63,556 nucleotides of DNA from Chloroflexota bacterium (GTDB taxonomy: Bacteria > Chloroflexota > UBA6077 > CF-72), in contig JAFAOS010000310.1 in the NCBI GenBank assembly GCA_019247515.1, positions 1 to 63,556 on the forward strand. Reading direction: 5' to 3'. Both the position numbers and the translations under genes were made by a program. Of the stretch, positions 57,312 through 63,556 are shown in pieces. Under the pieces are notes generated by a model. The model was not told the origin of the DNA. It did not search any database and was given only the letters and a program-made list of their open reading frames with translations. The first letter of the stretch is position 1, and every line of letters starts with the position of its first letter.

Positions 57312-59435
57312 TCAGCGAAGAGAGACGGCAAGATTGTCGAAGCGGACTTCGGATTGCCCTCCATCCACGCCAATCCAGAACGCGCCACGGCGGACAGTCG
57401 CATCCGTGACGTGCGCGACCTGGTGCCCGTTGACGAGCACGTCGATGGCGGCGTCCGCGCAGCTCAGCTCCAGGTGGTTGCTGTCGGTGCCAGGATGGAT
57501 GCTCGCGTCGCTGGTCCAGGGCACCAGTGGGGTTGACGTCCCGCTCTGCCACAAACTGAGCTGAAACGACCCGTCCGCGGGTGAGACGCTCAGCCGGTAC
57601 TGACTGTCGCCGTCCGGTCCGGAGCTGGAGCGGCAGGCCAGCGCGATCACCTGCCCGTTCGGATCGCCGACGATGCGCGTGTCGATCGCAACGGAGGCAT
57701 CCGCGTATGTCCCGGGTAATACCGTTGTCGGCACACCGACCGATGGATCAATGCGTTGGATGAAGTACTCGCCATCGGCGTAGCCACGCGTGAAGCGCGG
57801 CTGATCCGGCGTGCTGCTCGGCAGCGCGGCAAGCTCCGGATCGTCGAAGTTGTCACTCCACAGCATCGCGGGGGTGCGATCGGCAGCGTGGGCAGGATGC
57901 GTTGCGCCGCTCAGATCGGGAACGCCCCAGAGCGCCACGAAGCGATCAGGGCCGCTGGAGGCCAGCATGTTCCCACTCGGGGAAAAGGCCAGCGCCAGGT
58001 GCGGATAGACCGGTTGGAGTGTGCGGAGCAACGTACCTGCACCCACGTCCCACAGGCGAATCGCCGTTCCCGTCTGTTCCGGGTCGAAGAGGTCCGTGCC
58101 GTCTGATGCCTGGGCGACTCCGCTGGACGGCTCGTACGCGGCGGCGAGCAGCTTGCCATCCGGCGAGAACTGCACGGCCCGCACCCGCCCATCGCTTGGG
58201 AGCGTGGTCAGCTGGCGCAGCTCCGGGACGCTCCATTCCGTCACCCCGCCGTCCCGCGAACCGGTGGCCAGCAGCGGGGCTGAGGGTGAAAAGGCGAGGT
58301 CTATCACCGCATCTGAGAGGCCCTGGAGGGAACCTTGCCGCGTGCCCGACTTGACGTTCCACAGCGTGACGCCGCTCGTCTTGGACGAGGTGGCAAGCAG
58401 GTTACCATCCGGTGAGAACGCGATGCCGGTGATCGGGTCGTTGTTGTCCCCGCCGTCAGCCGGGGTCGCGCGCTCCGCCCCGTTGGACAGGTCCCACAGT
58501 TTCAACTGACCGTCGATGGTTCCGGAGGCCAGTGTGCGACCGTCGGGCGAGAATGCCAATCGACTGATCTCATGCGCGTGACCGCTGAGTCTACGCACGA
58601 ATTGCAGTGTCGAAGCATCCCACAGCACGATGTTGTTGCCCCAGGCCGCGGCCAACAAACGGCCATCCGGCGAGTATTTGACGTCGTACACGGTACTGTC
58701 CCCGCCACCCGTCAGGCTGGCAATCTCGCGGCCTTGCTTCACGTCCCAGACTTTGACGCCATAGTCGCGAAGCAAACCGGTCCCGTTCACCGATTCCTGG
58801 TCACCCAGATCGCGCAACGACGTCACCGCCGCCGCCAGTCGTTGCCCGTCGGGTGAGAACGCGATTTGCCACGGGAGTCCGCGTTGAGAGAACAGGCTTA
58901 GCGACCGGACGGAGGCCGCGCTGTCGGATGTCAGCGGCGCACTCTGAACCGCCGCTGGCTGAGCGTAGCCCAGCTCGCTGACGTGCAGGACGTAACCGGT
59001 GCTCGGCGGGGTTTCGCGTGGACTCCGAATGTGGACGAAGTAGGTCCCGGGCTGCAAGTATCGCATGACATACGGATCGACGGGTTGATCCTCGTGGCTG
59101 CCGCCGCCAAGCAGCGTGCTGTTGTCGCCGGCGTACAGCCACACCTCGTAGTCGGCGCCGGGCGTGAAGAGCTGGATGAAAAGATTGGTGGCATGGTCGA
59201 GCGTCAGGCGCCACTTGTGCTGCTCGTTGGCGTCGGTCATGTCATAACGCTTGAAATCGTCGAGGCGAAGCTCGCAGCCCTGGCTGCCGCGCAGGCTGTC
59301 GAGACTACACGTAGCCTCCTGGGCGTTGGCCGGGCGGACGCTGGGCGTCGCGAAGGCGACCACCACGAGCGCCACCAGGGACACGACCCAGCGGGCCAGC
59401 ACCTGCGGATTCCGAAACAAAGTGGAGTGCTTCAT
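57312..59435 (-). CDS. Secreted WD40 seven-blade propeller protein with PPC-like and jellyroll domains
   Basis: 707-aa exported protein. Signal peptide about 1-38 (LARWVVSLVALVVVAFA). Residues about 45-160 form a PPC-like beta domain (WRLTLDHATNLFIQLFTPG, LQPGTYFVHIRSP). Then seven WD40 blades recognisable by FSPDG repeats (PDGRLLAAAWGNNIVLWD, PDGRTLASGTIDGQLKLWD, PDGNLLATSSKTSGVTLWN and four more), and a C-terminal jellyroll like those of DUF1080 domains (FWIGVDGGQSEVRFDNLAV). ATG 59435 lies 4 nt after the kinase stop, with GAGGTGAG upstream, so it is co-transcribed with the kinase. Probably a scaffold or sensor outside the membrane; inference. Confidence 0.85.
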   Translation of the reverse strand: MKHSTLFRNPQVLARWVVSLVALVVVAFATPSVRPANAQEATCSLDSLRGSQGCELRLDDFKRYDMTDANEQHKWRLTLDHATNLFIQLFTPGADYEVWLYAGDNSTLLGGGSHEDQPVDPYVMRYLQPGTYFVHIRSPRETPPSTGYVLHVSELGYAQPAAVQSAPLTSDSAASVRSLSLFSQRGLPWQIAFSPDGQRLAAAVTSLRDLGDQESVNGTGLLRDYGVKVWDVKQGREIASLTGGGDSTVYDVKYSPDGRLLAAAWGNNIVLWDASTLQFVRRLSGHAHEISRLAFSPDGRTLASGTIDGQLKLWDLSNGAERATPADGGDNNDPITGIAFSPDGNLLATSSKTSGVTLWNVKSGTRQGSLQGLSDAVIDLAFSPSAPLLATGSRDGGVTEWSVPELRQLTTLPSDGRVRAVQFSPDGKLLAAAYEPSSGVAQASDGTDLFDPEQTGTAIRLWDVGAGTLLRTLQPVYPHLALAFSPSGNMLASSGPDRFVALWGVPDLSGATHPAHAADRTPAMLWSDNFDDPELAALPSSTPDQPRFTRGYADGEYFIQRIDPSVGVPTTVLPGTYADASVAIDTRIVGDPNGQVIALACRSSSGPDGDSQYRLSVSPADGSFQLSLWQSGTSTPLVPWTSDASIHPGTDSNHLELSCADAAIDVLVNGHQVAHVTDATVRRGAFWIGVDGGQSEVRFDNLAVSLR

Positions 59436-59439
59436 GGGC

Positions 59440-61179
59440 TCACCTCGGAACAAATGGAATGCGTGTTGGTGTCTGCGCCACCGCCGGTGGTGCTGATGGC
59501 GCCGCGTCCTGGCGCGCGGTCGCGCCGGTCTGGACCGCGCGCTGTTGGGTGCTTGTCTGAACGGTGGGCGCGGGCGGCCTGACCTGTGACTGAGCCGGTG
59601 CCGGGCGGGGCGCCACAGGCGGATCCGTCGACTCGGGGGTTGGTGACGGTTCTGGAGTCGGCGTGAGCGCCGCCAGCGCTTCGTGGGCCTCCACTCGTTC
59701 TGGTGCCAGGTTGTCGGCTGCCTCGAGCTGTTCGATGGCCGGCTGGGTTTGTCCATCGGCGAGAAGCTGGTCCGCGTAGAGGACATACGCGGCATAGAGC
59801 TTGTCGCGGGCGGGTGTGAAGTCGGGGTGGTCCTGGAGAAAGCTGTTGGCGGCGTTGATCGAGGCTGGCCAGTCGTGTCCCCAGGTGAGGTCCAGGCTGG
59901 CGAGCACCGGCAGCCAGGCCTGGTCAACAGTGGGGGTTGGGATAGGAGTCGGTTGGTCGGTCGGCGAGGTTGTCGGTTGCGCGGTGGGCGAGATTGTCGG
60001 TCGCGCGGTCGGCGAGATTGTCGGTTGCGCGGTGGCCGCAGGCGCCGGAGCCGTGGGTGTTGCCGCCGGGGTGGGGACCTCCGTTCCTGACGGGGTTACG
60101 ACCAGTGAAATGGCTTGCGCGGGTGTCGGTGGAATGCTCAGTTGGCCGGGGGCTTCCGCCGAGTGGAGAACGATCACTGGCAGCGCCGCGCACCCGAGAG
60201 CGGTTGCGATGCTGGCGCCAATCCACCACCGCCGCGAGCCGGTCCTTTTCCAGGCAGCCGATCCGTGCGGAGACCGAGCCTGTACCAGGGTTAGCTCGGT
60301 GAGCGGCTCCACAACGGGCTTCGCGGCGTCGACGAGCGCATCGACGAACGCCCGTGACGTGGCGAAGCGGTCCTCCGGACGCTTGGCGAGCGCGCGTTCG
60401 AACACCGCGTCCACACCTGGGCCGAGCACCGGGTTCCGGGTACTGGGCGGTGGCAGCGGCGCGTCCATCACCAGCCGCATGGTCGAACGTGCCGAGTCCG
60501 CCGCGAACGGCACGCTCGCGGTGAGTAGCTCGTAGGCGACGACTGCCAGCGAGTAGCGGTCGCTGGCTGGGCCGACCGCGAGTCCGGCTGCTTGCTCGGG
60601 AGACATGTACGCCGGTGTGCCGAGGATCTGGTTCACGGTCAGAGAGACGCGCAGCGCGTCGTCGCCCGGTTCAGGCTCCAGCAATTTGGCGAGGCCAAAA
60701 TCACAGACCACCGGACGGCCGTCGTCGGCGAACATGATGTTCGAGGGTTTGAGGTCGCGATGCACGACGGGCGGATTCTGACGGAACGCAAAGTCCAGCG
60801 CCGAGGCGACGGGGCGCAGCAGGGTCTCGAGTTCGGTCAGCGACCAGCGCCGCTGCGTATAACGATCCCTCAGACTTCCACCCGTCAGGTATTCGAGGAC
60901 CAGGTAGTACAGATCGGCCGCACTGTCCTCGCCGATTTCGTACAGGCGGAGGATGTTGGGATGGGTGAGTTTCGCGAGGGTCTGGCCCTCGCGCCGAAAC
61001 CGCGCGATGAACGTCGGGTCCGCCGCCAGCTGCGGAGTGAGGACCTTCAGGGCGACCTCCATGTTGAGTGTGGCGTCGTACGCGCGGTAGACCGCCGCCA
61101 TGCCGCCGCGGCCGACGAGCCCGGCCAGCTCATAGCGGGCGCTGATCGTGTTGCCTGGTAAAAGCACGCGAGGTGACAT
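59440..61179 (-). CDS. Membrane Ser/Thr protein kinase with Pro/Thr-rich extracellular region
   Basis: 579-aa PknB-type kinase. Catalytic domain about 16-285: Gly loop GLVGRGGMAAVYRA, K45 (VALKVL), VVHRDLKPSN (H140-D142), CDFGLAK (D160) and GTPAYMSPEQAAG. One membrane helix about 318-338. Outside: a low-complexity run of PTISPTARPTISPTAQ-type repeats (about 375-415), a TPR-like helical segment (LAADGQTQPAIEQLEAADNL) and a Pro/Gln/Thr tail. No PASTA domains. ATG 61179. It shares an operon with the WD40 protein (4-bp gap) and follows the low-complexity secreted-protein gene, from which a large hairpin separates it. Confidence 0.92.
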   Translation of the reverse strand: MSPRVLLPGNTISARYELAGLVGRGGMAAVYRAYDATLNMEVALKVLTPQLAADPTFIARFRREGQTLAKLTHPNILRLYEIGEDSAADLYYLVLEYLTGGSLRDRYTQRRWSLTELETLLRPVASALDFAFRQNPPVVHRDLKPSNIMFADDGRPVVCDFGLAKLLEPEPGDDALRVSLTVNQILGTPAYMSPEQAAGLAVGPASDRYSLAVVAYELLTASVPFAADSARSTMRLVMDAPLPPPSTRNPVLGPGVDAVFERALAKRPEDRFATSRAFVDALVDAAKPVVEPLTELTLVQARSPHGSAAWKRTGSRRWWIGASIATALGCAALPVIVLHSAEAPGQLSIPPTPAQAISLVVTPSGTEVPTPAATPTAPAPAATAQPTISPTARPTISPTAQPTTSPTDQPTPIPTPTVDQAWLPVLASLDLTWGHDWPASINAANSFLQDHPDFTPARDKLYAAYVLYADQLLADGQTQPAIEQLEAADNLAPERVEAHEALAALTPTPEPSPTPESTDPPVAPRPAPAQSQVRPPAPTVQTSTQQRAVQTGATARQDAAPSAPPAVAQTPTRIPFVPR

Positions 61180-61204
61180 TGGTGGAGGTCCTCTTGGTGC
61201 GTGG

Positions 61205-61249
61205 CGCGCGATGGTGGGACGGCGGGGCCTGCCCTCCGACCATCGCGCG
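61205..61249 (-). terminator. Hairpin between the secreted-protein and kinase genes
   Basis: Perfect 11-bp inverted repeat: CGCGCGATGGT (61205-61215) and ACCATCGCGCG (61239-61249) with a 23-nt loop, just after the stop codon at 61255-61257 and 25 nt before the kinase ATG. No U tract follows, so it is more likely an attenuator, RNA-stability element or processing site that uncouples the two genes than a simple terminator. Confidence 0.5.
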
Positions 61250-61254
61250 TGCTG

Positions 61255-62844
61255 TTAGCAGGACTGGGCCGGCGACGCCGGTTGGTCTGGCGCGCCTGCA
61301 TCTGCGGACTGGGGCGCCTGGGCACCCGGCCCCGCTGGAGCAGAACTTGCCGTCCCCGGTTGGGTGGCGCCCTGGACTGCTGTCACGGTTGCAGATTGTC
61401 CGGTCGCGGCATTCGTATTCGCCTGGGTGGTTGGCCCCGAGGAGCCAGCCCGTGAGCCGGAGGCAGCGGCCGGCTGCCCGTTGACGCTCGCCGCCTGGCC
61501 GCTCGGCGACTGGACGGCCGGAACGTTCGCTTGCCCGGGCTGAGGACCCGGCGCAGGTGGCTGGGCGGCGCCGTTCGTGGATGGGTTGGTGCCCGATATC
61601 GCGCCGGCGCCAGCGGATTGCTGCGTACCGCCACTCGAGGCTGAGGTGGTCGCGGACTGCGCACTGCCGCTGGAGGAAGACGTGCTCGAGCCGGTCTGGG
61701 CGTTCGCCTGCCCCGCCGATCCAGACGACGACGGCTGCGTGTCAGACTGCGCGGTGGTGGTCCCTCCGCTCGTCGACGATGCGCCACCGCTGGTTGCCGC
61801 TACGGGGTTTGAAACGGTCACCGACAAAGACCTGGTGGAGGTATTCCCGGAGCCCTGCGCGGCGCCCGCGATACCTCCTGGAAGTCGGGGAACCGTCGTC
61901 GCCGGTGCCGTCGTCAGCGGGTGCGACGCTGGCGACGTTGTCGCCGGCGCGCTGGTTATGTTTTTCGCCGCGGCGCCCGTTGGAGCAACGGTGCACGTCT
62001 CACACGGCAACTCAAAGATGGTCATGAACCGAGTGAAGAACGTGTCCTCCGCCTCGATGCGTGCCTGCGGGCACTGCTGCGACGCCGGGTCGGAACCTGG
62101 CAGGAGCGGCACATCGCCACTGGCAACCGGCGGCTGCACCTGAAACTGCAGCGTGTATGACGCGCCAGCGGCGCCCGATGCTCCAGGATCGGCGACAACG
62201 TAGATCGCGTGCGTGCCTGGCACCAGGACGCTCGCACCGACGACCTTCGGCGCGTCGCTTCCCGCATCAGATTTGGACAGCACCTTGTCGCCAGGCCCGA
62301 CCAGGAAGAGCGCAAGCTGCGCCGAGCCCTGCGTCAACTGCGCCTGGATGATGGTGCCTGGCAGCGTCGCGTCGTACCGATAAACGCTCATGCTCGTGGC
62401 AGGACTGACCGACCCCGACGTGAGCGCTCCGGCGGGCAGGGCGCAGGCGAGCTCCGGCCGGTCGTAAGGTGCGACGCACGGATCGACCTGGTCGGCTGCC
62501 GGTTGACCCGCCGTATCGTCGCCGCCTGGCTGGGGGGAGACGTCGTCGCCCGCTGGTTGGGCGGAAGTGTCATCGCCGGCAGGCTGCGCCCCAGCATCAT
62601 CGGCCGACGGTGCGGTTGGAGTCGCATCTGAGGGCGCCAGGACCTCCAGTGGCGCGGGCGAATTCGGGTCATCCGCCGTGATGTCCAGCGGCGCCATGCT
62701 GGTCGATCTGTACGCAAGGGTCGGGGTCGCGGCGACGTCGAGGAGTGCCACCACGAGACTGACGCTGACCGCGCCGGTCATCCATCGGCTCCCACTCTTA
62801 TAGGCGAAAAGGGCGCGAGCCGAGCGCTGCAACGAATTGATCAT
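61255..62844 (-). CDS. Secreted/anchored low-complexity Ser/Thr/Gln/Ala-rich protein
   Basis: 529-aa protein. N-terminal hydrophobic segment about 22-44 (WMTGAVSVSLVVALLDVAA). Then imperfect repeats of QPAGDD (four between about 85 and 115), a folded beta-rich domain about 120-260 (MSVYRYDATLPGTIIQAQLT; VLVPGTHAIYVVADPG) similar to PPC-like domains, a Cys pair PCETC, and about 270 residues of Ser/Gly/Thr/Gln/Ala low complexity ending in a C-terminal Cys. Probably an extracellular stalk or adhesin-like protein. ATG 62844 has GGAGG 4 nt upstream. First gene of the kinase-WD40 operon. Function unknown. Confidence 0.78.
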   Translation of the reverse strand: MINSLQRSARALFAYKSGSRWMTGAVSVSLVVALLDVAATPTLAYRSTSMAPLDITADDPNSPAPLEVLAPSDATPTAPSADDAGAQPAGDDTSAQPAGDDVSPQPGGDDTAGQPAADQVDPCVAPYDRPELACALPAGALTSGSVSPATSMSVYRYDATLPGTIIQAQLTQGSAQLALFLVGPGDKVLSKSDAGSDAPKVVGASVLVPGTHAIYVVADPGASGAAGASYTLQFQVQPPVASGDVPLLPGSDPASQQCPQARIEAEDTFFTRFMTIFELPCETCTVAPTGAAAKNITSAPATTSPASHPLTTAPATTVPRLPGGIAGAAQGSGNTSTRSLSVTVSNPVAATSGGASSTSGGTTTAQSDTQPSSSGSAGQANAQTGSSTSSSSGSAQSATTSASSGGTQQSAGAGAISGTNPSTNGAAQPPAPGPQPGQANVPAVQSPSGQAASVNGQPAAASGSRAGSSGPTTQANTNAATGQSATVTAVQGATQPGTASSAPAGPGAQAPQSADAGAPDQPASPAQSC

Positions 62845-63486
62845 AGAACCTCCTGGTCTTCGGAATGCGTACGGTCGACCACGTGCAGAGATGTTGAACA
62901 ATTGCCGTCACCGCGTTGTCTGCCGCGGCAATTGTGGGCGATGTTGTCGGCCATCCTGAGTCCTCCAATCGGATTGCAGCTCTACGCCGAGCGAGGCGTG
63001 ACACAGACTGGTCAGTGCGCTCGCTTCCCCCTTTCCGTTCAACCGGTGTCGGCTACGGAGTCAAATATTGTCGCTGCACCCGCGCTGGGTGGCAGAGCAC
63101 GGTCGCTAGCGTTGTGCGCGCTGCGGCGAGCGACAGCGGCTCCGACACTGCTCCTTGCTGCTGATGTAAACGCCGAGCGTCAATTTTTTGGCCGAACTCT
63201 GGAGCAGCGCACGGCAGAACCTGCGGACTGATTCACGGTCACCGATCCTGGCCGTGCTTGTGCCGTGCCATGCGGTGGCCAGCGCCGCAGACTACCTGCA
63301 TGACCACCAGCCAGTAACCCGTCTGCGAGTTCCCCGCCGGCGCGATCCAGACGCGGAGCGGTATCGACGGCGCCTACCGGCCGCACTGGGCCTGGCTCAG
63401 GCACCTGCCCACGTGTGATTGTTGTGACGACTGTGATTGCCATGTGTGTGCAGCCTGTTAATCTGTAGTCGAGTATCGCTCATGGA
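62845..63486. other. 642-bp upstream region without a convincing gene
   Basis: Overlapping short open frames on both strands (for example 63180-63443 and 63188-63418) look like chance: they lack protein-family features and ribosome sites. The region holds the perfect inverted repeat listed at 62898-62935 and several AT-richer patches (63180-63190, 63455-63475) that may contain promoters for the operon reading left. I see no tRNA or other RNA gene. Confidence 0.6.
62898..62935. promoter_or_regulatory. 10-bp perfect inverted repeat upstream of the kinase operon
   Basis: ACAATTGCCG (62898-62907) and CGGCAATTGT (62926-62935) with an 18-bp spacer, 54 bp upstream of ATG 62844. It can act as a DNA operator (two half-sites) or an RNA hairpin in the leader. 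It is AT-richer at its outer ends than the surrounding sequence. Confidence 0.45.
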
Positions 63487-63556
63487 TCACGTTGCCAAGC
63501 CCTCGTCGGAGATCAGCCGACCGGTGCGTTCGTCAATACCCAGGCCAGCATACGAT
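63487..63556 (-). CDS. Possible C-terminal end of a gene entering from the right edge
   Basis: On the minus strand the last 22 codons read AYAGLGIDERTGRLISDEG-like sequence (YAGLGIDERTGRLISDEGLAT) before TGA at 63487-63489. The run looks protein-like with high third-position GC, and its strand agrees with the operon to the left. The alternative is a plus-strand gene starting at ATG 63482. Too short to identify. Confidence 0.3.
   Translation of the reverse strand, partial: SYAGLGIDERTGRLISDEGLAT

Noticed and set aside
63180..63443. Overlapping short open frames on both strands upstream of the kinase operon
   Set aside because: No ribosome sites, no family features, and they overlap each other almost completely.

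Overview
High-GC bacterial chromosome segment, about 63.6 kb, densely packed with short operons on both strands. The gene set suggests an uncultured member of the Chloroflexota (inference from overall style, no marker gene checked): twin-arginine-type lipoproteins, a DUF1800/DUF1501 pair beside a two-component system, many flavin-dependent luciferase-like oxidoreductases and amidohydrolases, a proline/threonine-rich Ser/Thr kinase, and start codons that often sit 6-9 nt behind a TANNNT -10 box with no Shine-Dalgarno sequence.

Layout. 1-5.2 kb: luciferase-like oxidoreductase (cut by the window edge) and sugar isomerase, divergent from a carbohydrate ABC importer. 5.2-5.7 kb: repeat cluster. 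5.7-11.3 kb: amidohydrolase, sulfatase, pentonate-type IlvD/Edd dehydratase, and a truncated-hemoglobin pseudogene. 11.3-16.8 kb: histidine kinase, response regulator, DUF1800 and DUF1501 proteins. 16.8-21.2 kb: repeat, enolase-superfamily dehydratase, SDR, a decayed GMC oxidoreductase, and a second luciferase-like enzyme. 21.2-24.2 kb: palindromic repeat array, peptide-type binding protein, fumarylacetoacetase-like hydrolase. 24.2-26.2 kb: a tightly coupled set LigB - LigA - His-rich protein - AhpD-like protein. The last is read here as a selenoprotein, because an in-frame UGA sits at the catalytic C-x-x-U position and a SECIS-like hairpin follows it.

26.2-37.5 kb: small membrane protein, zinc alcohol dehydrogenase, amidohydrolase, SelA-fold PLP enzyme, a second carbohydrate ABC importer, a divergent chaperonin lacking the ATPase aspartate, and two unrelated families of mannonate-type dehydratase in a row. 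37.5-42.6 kb: operon of AbgT transporter, M17 aminopeptidase and DASS transporter. 42.9-44.8 kb: secreted glycosidase. 45-47.5 kb: zinc-ribbon proteins, ribosomal protein S21 and DEAD-box helicase. 47.6-49.4 kb: putative secreted metallopeptidase interrupted by an amber codon, plus a coupled small protein. 49.4-57.3 kb: third repeat locus, alpha/beta hydrolase, TPP enzyme, nitroreductase, GNAT, UspA, second glycosidase, amidohydrolase. 57.3-62.8 kb: operon of a low-complexity secreted protein, a Ser/Thr kinase and a WD40 protein.

Taken together, the catabolic genes point to uptake and oxidation of sugars, sugar acids and glycan or aromatic breakdown products. Both carbohydrate ABC importers lack an ATPase gene, so a shared ATPase encoded elsewhere is implied. 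All functional calls come from reading motifs and gene order by eye; no database search was run.
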